A stretch of DNA of 8,586 nt from Acinetobacter sp. (GTDB lineage: Bacteria; Pseudomonadota; Gammaproteobacteria; Pseudomonadales; Moraxellaceae), in NCBI GenBank assembly GCA_030152605.1, contig JASLJB010000339.1, forward strand, positions 1 to 8,586, read 5' to 3'. Positions within the stretch are counted from its first letter, which is position 1, and every line of letters starts with the position of its first letter. The notes beneath the pieces are model-generated. The model did no database searches. It was not told where the DNA came from and saw nothing but the letters and a program-made list of their open reading frames with translations. Both the position numbers and the translations under genes were made by a program. Positions 1 to 6,781 of this stretch are shown piece after piece.

Positions 1-158
1 AAGGGTAACAATATAATAATCGGTAGCACACTCGTATCCAATGTCGTGAATAGGCCGAAACCTAGTGTGAATCTTATCTTTCAAGGATTACAGGAGCCCA
101 AGGAGAGTTCCAAAATTCTAAATCTTGAAAGCCAAATGAAATGTGTAATGAACAAAAC

Positions 159-179
159 CAAGTTGTGTTGCGCAACTTG
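159..179. repeat. Overlapping inverted repeats, operator-like
   Basis: CAAGTTG (159-165) and CAACTTG (173-179) form a perfect 7+7 inverted repeat around a 7-base spacer. A second perfect 10-base palindrome, GTTGCGCAAC (167-176), overlaps its right arm. This could be a protein-binding site or a small hairpin. No gene in the window is positioned to be controlled by it, so its role is unknown. Confidence 0.4.
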
Positions 180-289
180 TGAAATAAAGCGTGTCTCGGT
201 CACATTTTTACATAAAACGTCAATGCGCATCGATATTATTACACGGTTAAAACAACATCAATCATTTTTGTACATTGATTTAATTATAG

Positions 290-318
290 GAGCTTAAAGC
301 GCGGCTGCTCGTTTTATT
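290..318 (+). terminator. Weak terminator-like hairpin
   Basis: GAGC (290-293) and AGC (298-300) can pair with GCT (304-306) and GCTC (307-310), leaving a TTAA bulge and a GCG loop. The stretch GTTTTATT follows. The stem is short and interrupted, and no gene on the plus strand clearly ends before it, so this is a tentative call. Confidence 0.2.
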
Positions 319-490
319 GTAGGGGAATGCACAAATTATAAACGAACACATGATCAGATGAGGCTGAGCGGCACAAGATGGTGCTGATGCTGGGCAGTTC
401 AAGCGAGCAGCAGACGCTTTTGCTGCCATGACACTTTACTTGAGTTGCATTGTATTGGATATTTTTGACTGAAGAACAACAGCTTGCTGC

Positions 491-524
491 GGTCTCAAAC
501 TGCGCTGAAGTACAGTTTGAAACC
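491..524 (-). terminator. Hairpin downstream of the ATPase gene, possible terminator
   Basis: The segments at 491-502 (ggtctcaaactg) and 513-524 (cagtttgaaacc) are inverted copies with one mismatch and a 10-base loop. In a minus-strand transcript the mismatch becomes a G-U pair, giving an uninterrupted 12-base-pair stem about 50 bases past the ATPase stop codon. No run of U follows, so it is not a classical rho-independent terminator. It may instead protect the 3' end of the message or have no function. Confidence 0.3.
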
Positions 525-596
525 AGTCTTATGAGCAGCTTGAAACCGGTCTTAAGAGCAGCTTGAAACCGGTCTTAAGAGCAGCTTGAAACCGGC
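510..596. repeat. Array of 23-base tandem repeats (about 3.8 copies)
   Basis: Copies start at 510 (diverged), 533, 556 and 579 (partial). The unit begins GAGCAGCTTG and ends ACCGGTCTTAA. The copies at 533 and 556 are identical over 23 bases. The partial copy at 579 matches through ACCGG and then diverges. The diverged copy at 510 shares its 5' half with the hairpin at 491-524. A degenerate partial match also occurs around 477-498. Each full unit carries two short palindromes, ACCGGT and CTTAAG. The array covers the last codons and the stop of the minus-strand ATPase gene. Direct repeats without unique spacers and with a short period rule out a CRISPR. Confidence 0.9.
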
Positions 597-2011
597 AAAG
601 ACGGATCATCATCGACATGCATCAAACGGTTTAACTCATGCTGTTCGGTTTCACTGAGTTGTTGAATTTGCTCAAAGATCAATTGCGCTTTGGATTGCTC
701 ATCGCTGAGGGCCTCATCACAGGCACCGACGCCTTGCTGGTTTGGAGCATTTTGTGCTTTGAGATGGGCATTGGCCTGAGGCTTATTGCCTTGCAGTTGC
801 TGATAGAGATTTTCATAGTGCTGCCAAGTGTCTTGATGTTTCAGCAGCTTTAAATTTTGATCTTCAAGTTTGAAATACTGAAAGGCATAGGCGTTATCCA
901 ACAACTCACTGCGTTGCCCTGTGGCAATAATCTGTAATTGCGGAAAGGCCTGATGCAGTCGGTCGAGGATCATGCCGCAATTGTCCCCATCTAAGCCTTG
1001 ATCAATTTGATCGATCAGCAAGATGCCTTCACCCTCTTGGCAGGGATAGAGGCTGAGTGGATTGAGTAAACATAAGCGGCGCACCACATCACCGACCAAG
1101 GCGATCCAAATCTTCAGACTAGAAGGCAGTTGTTGATAGAGGAAGTTTTGATCCTCATAGCAGACCATCAACTGCAATTTGGGTTGATAGTCGATATAGA
1201 TGTCAGTTAATTCGGGGAACACCGTTCTTAAACAGTATTTGAGGGCATTTAAGTGCGGTGAGTGTTGTTGCGCATGAATGTTCGAGATCGCTTCATCAAG
1301 ATGATCCACCGCCTCTTCCTCGATGAATATATGGTCACTTGGCAGTGGCTTGGCGTCGATCAGTTGCTGAAAAAGCAGCGCACTGTGCGCATTTTCGATA
1401 TCAGAGACTTCACGTAACCATTCAAAGAAACGTGCAAAGGTGGTGAAGGGGATCGCCGCATATTCATAGGCAGCATAGCTTTGGAAAATACTCGGATTGT
1501 TTTTACTGAGCAGATTGATCTCGTTGATAAAACGTTCACTTGGATAATAGGCAATCATCGGCAGACCCTGTAAGGGATCTTGCTGCGTGGCTTTATAGTA
1601 CAAGCCGATGCATTGTTCGAGTTGCTTGGTTTCGACCCGACTGCTGCCGACATCACCCGGGCCGAGGGTTTTATACAGTTGCCAATGACAGCTGTTGAGT
1701 TGCTGAAGGGGCAGGTCGCTGCCCTCAGGTAACTGTCCGATCTCGCTCGGAAAGCGCACCCCGATATCGATCTTGGATTGGCTGCGCTGCTGCATGATGT
1801 CCTGATCGAGCATCACCACCCCAGCGCTGCGTAGATCTTTAAAGCGGGCTGAAAACCAAGTCAAAGCTTGATAGATATTTTTTACGATCGCGGTTTTACC
1901 ACTGGCCTGATCCCCCAGGATCAAGCTGACTGGATGGCTTTCGGACTGGAAATTAATTTTTAAGTCTTGAAAATGATAGCTTTGTTTGAGTTGTAAATAA
2001 TCGACTTTCAT
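575..2011 (-). CDS. RecF/OLD-like AAA (ABC-type) ATPase with degenerate catalytic motifs
   Basis: A 478-residue cytoplasmic protein with the layout of single-chain ABC-type ATPases of the AAA_15/AAA_21 (SMC/RecF/OLD-like) group. Walker A is GDQASGKT at 33-40, close to the N terminus as usual. The region 295-308 (LPSSLKIWIALVGD) aligns with the family's signature segment, normally LSDG or similar. ILLIDQID (330-337) is Walker B, but the expected catalytic glutamate is Gln335 (codon CAA). ATGQRSELL (363-371) replaces the usual TTHSPELL, so the switch histidine is Gln366. After about 400 comes a Gln/Ala-rich linker and a helical, charged tail; no TOPRIM or HNH nuclease is visible. The start is ATG with a very strong ribosome binding site. 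It follows the helicase gene by 27 bases, suggesting co-transcription. The last residues (PVSSCS) are encoded by the tandem repeat. Fold is confident; function is unknown. It may bind ATP but hydrolyse it slowly or not at all. Confidence 0.88.
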   Translation of the reverse strand: MKVDYLQLKQSYHFQDLKINFQSESHPVSLILGDQASGKTAIVKNIYQALTWFSARFKDLRSAGVVMLDQDIMQQRSQSKIDIGVRFPSEIGQLPEGSDLPLQQLNSCHWQLYKTLGPGDVGSSRVETKQLEQCIGLYYKATQQDPLQGLPMIAYYPSERFINEINLLSKNNPSIFQSYAAYEYAAIPFTTFARFFEWLREVSDIENAHSALLFQQLIDAKPLPSDHIFIEEEAVDHLDEAISNIHAQQHSPHLNALKYCLRTVFPELTDIYIDYQPKLQLMVCYEDQNFLYQQLPSSLKIWIALVGDVVRRLCLLNPLSLYPCQEGEGILLIDQIDQGLDGDNCGMILDRLHQAFPQLQIIATGQRSELLDNAYAFQYFKLEDQNLKLLKHQDTWQHYENLYQQLQGNKPQANAHLKAQNAPNQQGVGACDEALSDEQSKAQLIFEQIQQLSETEQHELNRLMHVDDDPSLPVSSCS

Positions 2012-2021
2012 GGATCACCTC
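2012..2021 (-). promoter_or_regulatory. Ribosome binding site of the ATPase gene
   Basis: On the minus strand GAGGTGATCC immediately precedes the ATG. All ten bases are complementary to the 3' end of 16S rRNA (GGATCACCTC). The GAGG core lies six bases from the start codon. This supports the start at 2011 and suggests efficient translation of the second gene of the operon. Confidence 0.8.
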
Positions 2022-2039
2022 ATTGTGCTGTGGCCATCG

Positions 2040-3545
2040 TTAAGGAACGGCCACTTTATTTTTTAACGGTGTTTTTAGCTTCAATTGTTGTACTAAATCA
2101 TAAATGTGATGAATGTTCAGGCTCACTTTAGCACGGGTGCATGCCACATATAAGAGCCGTAATTCTTCATCACTAATTTTATGTTCTAAACCGTTAATTT
2201 TAAACTGATAGTCGTCTTCGATATGCACCCGATTCCACTCCAAACCTTTGGCCTTATGTGCAGTCGAGATAACATAATCGGCGCGTTCAATCGGGGTGAT
2301 TTTGGCAAGGGCTTTTTTCAGCGGATCGGTGCCGTGGTCATCGACCAACTTCACCAAAGGCTTGATATCACTGCCGTCATTGGTTTCACAGTATTCATGC
2401 ACATCGTGCCATGAGTTAAACCATGCCAGTTCCGGCACATCGACCACGCGCTTGCCTTGTTTGAGCAAACTGGCCGCATCGACAAAACGATTCAGCTTGG
2501 CATGATCGGCCTGTAATCCGACTTTTTCACCTTGGACCAAACCGGAGAGTAACAGTTCCATGGCGCGTGCATTGGTACGACACAAGATCGCATCACGCAT
2601 TTTGGTATGCGGCTTGTTCACGGCCTTAGAGTTGCGATCCGGGTTGCCGAGCAGCGGCACGGTTTCATTTAGACCGCCCAGTAAGCTGTTGGCAACACTG
2701 GCGATCTCGTCACCAAAGCGAAATGAGGTGGTGAGGCGCGTGGCCGGCAAGGGCAGCTGCTGCATGGCATTCACCGCACCGCGCCAAGCATAAATTTGTT
2801 GATGTGCATCACCGACATAGATCACTTGAGTCTGACGTTGACGCAGCAAAATTCCCAACATCAAGGGGTCAGCATCTTGGGCTTCATCAAACAAGACATA
2901 GTCGGCCGGGATATTCGGCTCAGACAGCGCCCAGAGTTTCAGATAAATGTCGTGTCCAATCCCGGCTTCATGCTGTTGATCGATCGACTCCAGCCAACGC
3001 CGTTCTACCGCAGGATATAAATGCTGTTGCAAGCTGTCGATATCATCTGGATGCAACCATGACGGTGCTTGGATATGTCGGGGTGCTGGATACTGCGAAC
3101 TGGTCGAGCAGAAGTAGCTGACCGCATTGGCGACTAAACTGGCCAAGCGGCTTGGCATCAGCGCATATTTTTCATAACGCCCACCCATCATACGACGCAA
3201 AGTAATCGGTTCGAGTCGATATTCATTGGCGATAAAGCTCGGGCTTAAACGCGGTAAACGCAATTTATCGGTAATGCCGCGCGGCACACTGCGATAGGCC
3301 AACGAGTGAAACGTGCGGCAGTCCACATTTTGGTGAAAGCGTTGCTGGGCTTCGGTGGCGATGGCTTTGTTAAAGGCCAAATACATCCCACGTCGGCGCG
3401 GCATGGCCGCACTAATCATTTGTAAGGTGGTGGTTTTACCCGTGCCAGCATAGGCAATCACTTTAAATGATTGGCCTTTTTCAGCTTGCGCGATGGCAAT
3501 ACTTTGTTCGGAGGTCGGACGAAACGAATCGGGCACAGTGATCAA
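2040..3545 (-). CDS. UvrD/FBH1-like superfamily 1 DNA helicase
   Basis: A 501-residue ATP-dependent helicase expected to unwind DNA, probably 3' to 5', in repair or recombination. The motifs appear in order: Q motif near 9-14 (FRPTSEQ), Walker A AYAGTGKT at 31-38, motif Ia YLAFNKAIA at 55-63, CRTFHSLAYR at 76-85, motif II DEAQD at 220-224, motif III GDAHQQIYAWRG at 245-256, motif IV LTTSFRFG at 271-278, motif V STAHKAKGLEW at 427-437 and motif VI LLYVACTRAK at 464-473. All catalytic residues look intact. The compact size and the AFNKAIA and QQIYAWRG forms are closer to the FBH1-like branch than to full-length UvrD, Rep or PcrA (about 670-720). The first codon is TTG at 3545, with a stop three codons upstream; GTG at 3536 is an alternative. 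Neither has a strong Shine-Dalgarno sequence. The ATPase gene follows closely, so the two proteins may act together. Confidence 0.92.
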   Translation of the reverse strand: MITVPDSFRPTSEQSIAIAQAEKGQSFKVIAYAGTGKTTTLQMISAAMPRRRGMYLAFNKAIATEAQQRFHQNVDCRTFHSLAYRSVPRGITDKLRLPRLSPSFIANEYRLEPITLRRMMGGRYEKYALMPSRLASLVANAVSYFCSTSSQYPAPRHIQAPSWLHPDDIDSLQQHLYPAVERRWLESIDQQHEAGIGHDIYLKLWALSEPNIPADYVLFDEAQDADPLMLGILLRQRQTQVIYVGDAHQQIYAWRGAVNAMQQLPLPATRLTTSFRFGDEIASVANSLLGGLNETVPLLGNPDRNSKAVNKPHTKMRDAILCRTNARAMELLLSGLVQGEKVGLQADHAKLNRFVDAASLLKQGKRVVDVPELAWFNSWHDVHEYCETNDGSDIKPLVKLVDDHGTDPLKKALAKITPIERADYVISTAHKAKGLEWNRVHIEDDYQFKINGLEHKISDEELRLLYVACTRAKVSLNIHHIYDLVQQLKLKTPLKNKVAVP

Positions 3546-3579
3546 GTCTTATTTAATGGGTGGCATTTTGAGCGGATCG

Positions 3580-3585
3580 AGTATA
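3580..3585 (-). promoter_or_regulatory. Candidate -10 element for the helicase-ATPase operon
   Basis: On the minus strand GCTATACT gives a good -10 hexamer (TATACT) about 35 bases upstream of the helicase start. No good -35 match lies 16-18 bases further up, so the promoter would be weak or need an activator. The leader would be about 28 bases. Confidence 0.4.
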
Positions 3586-3665
3586 GCAAAGATTGATCGT
3601 CGATGCTGACTATCCACCTTCAAGTCGTGTCGCGCTTGGTCGTTGCATGGCTTGCTGAGGTGCAG

Positions 3666-3682
3666 TTTGATCGCAGATCAAA
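3666..3682. promoter_or_regulatory. Perfect dyad operator-like site TTTGATCGCAGATCAAA
   Basis: Two perfect 7-base arms (TTTGATC and GATCAAA) flank GCA. The core resembles an FNR/ANR box (TTGAT, four bases, ATCAA), but the spacer between those halves is five bases here, one more than canonical. It lies between divergent genes, 128 bases from the probable phosphatase ATG and 121 from the helicase start, and could control either one. The regulator is unknown. Confidence 0.45.
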
Positions 3683-3809
3683 ATCACGACTTTTGTATTT
3701 TCCCCTTTAGTCACTTGTCTTTAAATTGACCCAATTCTGCAACCAAATGGTCATCTGCAGTTCTTACACTCGTTTGGGGGAAAATAATTTTAAATTCAAC
3801 TTATTGAGT

Positions 3810-5813
3810 ATGACTATGACACAGCCAGCCAGCCAACCGACGCGCCGTGAATTGATCAAATGGTTAGCCAGTATTCCATTTTTACCTTTAGGGGCCATGG
3901 CCACATCCGCAACTTTGGTCGGATGTAGCGATGATGATAAAGATCTCAGTGTTGCACCACCGGTTAAACCTGCACAGCTCAAGACTGCGACCTTTCGCCC
4001 GATGGCCGCACCGACCCTGAAAGATCCGAGTGCCATGGCCATGACCGCGGTTGCCTCAGCTTTGGCCGTGACCTGGGATGATCAAACAAAAACTGAATAT
4101 CAGTTGGCCTATAAAACCTTTTTCAAGACCGGTGAAACAGTCCAGAACTTGGCTGGCGGTGAGATCTTGGCTGGCGGCTACTATGATATTCGCAATCAAC
4201 CGATTATGGATCGTTCAGGCAATGGTGCTGCGCGTCAGTTCTTTTCGGACTGTCCAGATGGTTCCTCGTTATTGACCATCAAAGATGCCAAAGTTGCAGG
4301 CGTGAAAGGCAATACCGTATTTGCCGTGGTGCAGTTTGAATACACCACACGTAACTTGGGCGGCGAGAATATGTATGGCAAATTGCCATCACCGATCGCG
4401 GTCTTGACCCTTGATCAAGACCCGAAAACTGGTCATCTCAACTTGGTTAAATATCACAACGTCGATACCTCGAAAGTACACGGTTTATGGATCACCTGTG
4501 GTGCCAGTCTGTCGCCGTGGGGCACGCATCTATCGAGTGAAGAATATGAGCCGGATGCCTTTGATCAAAAAGCCGGAACCGAACTACAGCTGCTCAAAGA
4601 CTTTAGTCAGAACCTGTATGGCGATGCCAACAGCGCCAATGCCTATAACTATGGGCATATGCCGGAAGTGATCGTCAATCCAGATGGGAGCGGCAAGATC
4701 ATCAAACACTATTGCTTGGGGCGTATCTCGCATGAGCTGATCCAAATGATGCCTGACCAACGCACCGCTTTGATGGGCGATGACTATACCAATGGCGGTC
4801 TGTTTATGTTTGTGGCGGACAAGGAAAAAGACCTCTCTGCCGGTCACTTATACGCGGCTAAATATTTAAATGAACTAAATGAAAGCTCAACCGCACAGAT
4901 ACAGTGGATTCATCTCGGTCATGCCAGCAGCAAAGAGATCGATGACTTGGTCAACGTGCGCAACATCCAAGCCCAAGAGATCATGCAAAGCCTGACTGAA
5001 GACCCGAATGATGCCAGCTTCACCGCGATCATCCTCAACAAGCAAAAGCTCTGGGTCAAAGTCAAACCGGGCATGGAAAAAGCCGCAGCCTTCCTCGAGA
5101 CGCATCGTTATGCCGCGCTCATGGGTGCCAGTATGGCCTTTACCAAAATGGAAGGCACCACGGTGAATGCCAAGGACAAAGTGGCTTACTCGGCATTGGC
5201 CAATATCCAAGACTCAATGATCCGTGACAATGCCAGTTGGCGTGCCGAATACAACGTTGCCTTCAAGCAAAAAATCTCTGCCGGCGGCATCATGGCACAT
5301 GATCTGGCGGGTGCAAAAAATGATACGCTCGGTCAAGCCATCAACAGTGACTGGGTGCCTTATCAAACCCATATGCTGATGATGGGTGAAGATATCAGTG
5401 CCGCCAACGATCCGCTCGGCGTCGGCAATACCGCGCATCCAGACAAGATCGCCAGTGCGGACAACATCAAGTTTTCTGAAAGCTTACGTACCTTATTTAT
5501 CGGCGAAGACAGTGGCAATCACGTCAACAACTATCTCTGGGCCTATAACGTCGATACCAAGTCGCTAGATCGTATCTTGTCTTGCCCAGCGGGTGCTGAA
5601 GCGACGGGTCTACATGCGGTCGATTCGATCCACGGTTGGACCTATATCATGAGCAACTTCCAACATGCGGGGGACTGGAATAGTCTGCATAAACAAGTAG
5701 TTGATAAACTTGATCCACTGATTCGTCAGAACTTTAATGATCGTTTCAGTGCTGAAGTCGGCTATATCACCGCCGATCCAATCGCCCCATCGATCGAGAA
5801 AAAAGCCATCTAA
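3810..5813 (+). CDS. phoX: PhoX-family alkaline phosphatase, predicted Tat-exported lipoprotein
   Basis: A 667-residue PhoX (DUF839) phosphomonoesterase, a calcium- and iron-dependent family that releases phosphate from organic esters outside the cytoplasm. The N terminus holds a twin-arginine motif TRRELIK at 11-17, a hydrophobic stretch and a lipobox LVGC with Cys39, predicting Tat export and lipid anchoring; Ser at +2 fits the outer membrane. Family segments follow in order: the cysteine in WITCGAS (Cys230), SPWGTHLSSEE (235-245), GRISHE (304-309), GDD (323-325), DNIKF then GED (565-567), GAEATG (595-600) and QHAGDW (618-623). Length is normal for the family. The frame stays open upstream to a TTG at 3726, but the ATG at 3810, or the ATG at 3816 with TGAG seven bases before it, puts the Tat motif at a normal distance. 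It stands alone between its own upstream region and a terminator. PhoX genes are usually phosphate-starvation controlled; no clear Pho box was found. Confidence 0.92.
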   Translation: MTMTQPASQPTRRELIKWLASIPFLPLGAMATSATLVGCSDDDKDLSVAPPVKPAQLKTATFRPMAAPTLKDPSAMAMTAVASALAVTWDDQTKTEYQLAYKTFFKTGETVQNLAGGEILAGGYYDIRNQPIMDRSGNGAARQFFSDCPDGSSLLTIKDAKVAGVKGNTVFAVVQFEYTTRNLGGENMYGKLPSPIAVLTLDQDPKTGHLNLVKYHNVDTSKVHGLWITCGASLSPWGTHLSSEEYEPDAFDQKAGTELQLLKDFSQNLYGDANSANAYNYGHMPEVIVNPDGSGKIIKHYCLGRISHELIQMMPDQRTALMGDDYTNGGLFMFVADKEKDLSAGHLYAAKYLNELNESSTAQIQWIHLGHASSKEIDDLVNVRNIQAQEIMQSLTEDPNDASFTAIILNKQKLWVKVKPGMEKAAAFLETHRYAALMGASMAFTKMEGTTVNAKDKVAYSALANIQDSMIRDNASWRAEYNVAFKQKISAGGIMAHDLAGAKNDTLGQAINSDWVPYQTHMLMMGEDISAANDPLGVGNTAHPDKIASADNIKFSESLRTLFIGEDSGNHVNNYLWAYNVDTKSLDRILSCPAGAEATGLHAVDSIHGWTYIMSNFQHAGDWNSLHKQVVDKLDPLIRQNFNDRFSAEVGYITADPIAPSIEKKAI

Positions 5814-5825
5814 AACTAGCGTCTA

Positions 5826-5859
5826 CGCGCCATTCGGGTTTATGCGCCATTCAGTTTAA
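5826..5859. repeat. Imperfect 17-base tandem duplication
   Basis: Two adjacent 17-base units share GCGCCATTC (5827-5835 and 5844-5852) and match at about 13 of 17 positions. They lie between the phosphatase stop codon and the terminator. Probably a small local duplication without a role. Confidence 0.5.
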
Positions 5860-5870
5860 AGAGGCATTGT

Positions 5871-5909
5871 CCAAGCGCTGTAGAGCGGTGCTTGGGCTTT
5901 TTGTTTTTT
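5871..5909 (+). terminator. Rho-independent terminator of phoX
   Basis: CCAAGC (5871-5876) pairs with GCTTGG (5890-5895), and the inner GCT (5877-5879) pairs with AGC (5884-5886) around a GTAG loop, leaving a GGT bulge. The T-rich run GCTTTTTGTTTTTT follows at once. It is placed about 60 bases after the phosphatase stop. On the opposite strand no U run follows the hairpin, so it should act mainly on the plus strand. Confidence 0.8.
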
Positions 5910-5933
5910 AGATTCACTACTCACCCCCAAGCC

Positions 5934-6779
5934 TTAAAAACAGGCACTAAAACTTTCAACCAACTCAGAGGCGTTGGATTTTTTCCACGCGATCGAGATA
6001 TCGCAATTCTCAGATTGGTCTAAAGCAAAACAATGCAATTGGCGTTGTTGTGCCTGTTGCAGATAGACACTGGGAATGACGCTAAAACCCATCTGTTGTT
6101 GGATCGCGTCAAGCAGCAAGGAATAGGATTCGATCTCACACTGGCGTTGGAAGCTGATCTGATGCTGTGCCAACCAATGTTTCAATATCAGATCATGCAC
6201 ACTCGGTGTGCCATGACTGAACAGGATTTGATCTGCAGCCTGTTGTTTAAAGGCATGCAGACTGCTGTGATTGCAGACCAAATATAACTGCTCGCTAAAC
6301 AGCATCCGCGACTGTAGCGAGGGGTGTGCCAACTGACCCGCCACAAAAATCAGATCATAGTGTCCCTGTAACAACTGTTCGATCAATTCTAAGGAGTTGG
6401 CACAGGAGATCTTTAGCTCAACCATTGGATATTGTTTTAAAAACTGAATGGTTTGCTGCTGGATATAGTGTTCTAAGACACTGTTTAAAGCACCGATCTG
6501 CAACAGCCCAATCAATGTGGACTGTTTAAATAGCTCTTGGCAGCGTAGCGCTTGTTCGAGTAATAGTTTGGCGCGTTGATAGAAGACCCGTCCTTCGGGG
6601 GTGATATTGAGTTTACGGTGTTGACGATCAAATAAGGCCACACCCAAATGACCCTCCAATTCCTTGATACGTGAGGTGATATTGGAGGGAACGCAATGCA
6701 TTTTTTCTGCTGCTGCATGGATGGTGCCTTGTTCAACCAAGGCGCAGAACAGCGCAAGTTGTGAAAGTTTGAGGGTCAT
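5934..6779 (-). CDS. LysR-type transcriptional regulator
   Basis: A 281-residue cytoplasmic DNA-binding regulator, slightly shorter than the usual 290-320. Residues about 3-62 form the winged helix-turn-helix typical of the family, with GTIHAAAEKMHCVPSNITSR as the helix-turn-helix and ELEGHLGVALFDR following. The CVPSNITSRIKELE form recalls the YofA/PtrR-like branch, but this is not enough to name it. The remaining part (about 88 onward) matches a LysR effector-binding domain; the ligand cannot be read from sequence. The ATG has a strong GGAGGAG ribosome binding site at 6782-6788. It starts 30 bases after the stop of the ABC exporter gene in the same direction, so it is probably co-transcribed with it instead of being divergent from its target as most LysR genes are. 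It converges on phoX. No terminator of its own is obvious. Confidence 0.93.
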   Translation of the reverse strand: MTLKLSQLALFCALVEQGTIHAAAEKMHCVPSNITSRIKELEGHLGVALFDRQHRKLNITPEGRVFYQRAKLLLEQALRCQELFKQSTLIGLLQIGALNSVLEHYIQQQTIQFLKQYPMVELKISCANSLELIEQLLQGHYDLIFVAGQLAHPSLQSRMLFSEQLYLVCNHSSLHAFKQQAADQILFSHGTPSVHDLILKHWLAQHQISFQRQCEIESYSLLLDAIQQQMGFSVIPSVYLQQAQQRQLHCFALDQSENCDISIAWKKSNASELVESFSACF

Positions 6780-6781
6780 AT

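Larger units (their letters stand above)
1..509. other. Left-end region without a convincing gene
   Basis: I see no reliable coding sequence here. The best plus-strand reading frame (46-297, 83 codons) has no ribosome binding site, an unusual Lys/Ile/Cys-rich composition and no recognisable domain. A minus-strand frame of about 49 codons starting at 429 is no better. The DNA is AT-rich compared with the genes to the right: rows 181-240 and 241-300 have about 35% and 28% GC. It contains inverted repeats at 159-179 and a weak hairpin followed by GTTTTATT at 290-318. It may be a regulatory region for something left of the window, or decayed DNA. Confidence 0.6.
3546..3809. other. Divergent intergenic region between the helicase operon and phoX
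   Basis: This 264-base stretch separates two genes transcribed away from each other and must hold both promoters. Visible in it are the -10 candidate for the helicase, the perfect dyad at 3666-3682, and TACACT at 3765-3770 as a weak -10 candidate for the phosphatase gene, without a good -35. A G-rich tract at 3775-3780 lies too far from the ATG to act as a ribosome binding site. I see no small gene here. Confidence 0.6.

Noticed and set aside
46..297. 83-codon plus-strand reading frame at the left end
   Set aside because: No ribosome binding site, AT-rich DNA, an unstructured composition and no recognisable domain.
280..429. Minus-strand frame of about 49 codons starting ATG at 429
   Set aside because: No Shine-Dalgarno sequence, low-complexity Ala/Ser/Cys composition and no family resemblance.
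510..596. Possible CRISPR array
   Set aside because: The copies are directly adjacent with a 23-base period and have no unique spacers.
575..3545. A Gabija (GajA/GajB) system
   Set aside because: The ATPase has no TOPRIM nuclease domain and its catalytic motifs are degenerate; gene order also differs. Only the general ATPase-plus-helicase pairing is shared.
3715..3732. Pho box upstream of phoX (TTGTCTT, four bases, TTGACCC)
   Set aside because: Only about 5 of 7 and 4 of 7 positions match the CTGTCAT halves, and no -10 element is at the expected distance.
3726..3809. N-terminal extension of PhoX from the TTG at 3726
   Set aside because: It would put 28 extra residues before the Tat motif region, has no ribosome binding site, and the ATGs at 3810 and 3816 give a normal signal peptide.
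3764..4042. 92-codon minus-strand frame overlapping the start of phoX
   Set aside because: It lies antisense to the signal peptide of a clear gene and has no family features; a shadow frame.
5871..5909. Bidirectional terminator serving both phoX and the LysR gene
   Set aside because: On the minus strand the hairpin is followed by ACAATGCC and not by a U run, so only the plus-strand function is supported.
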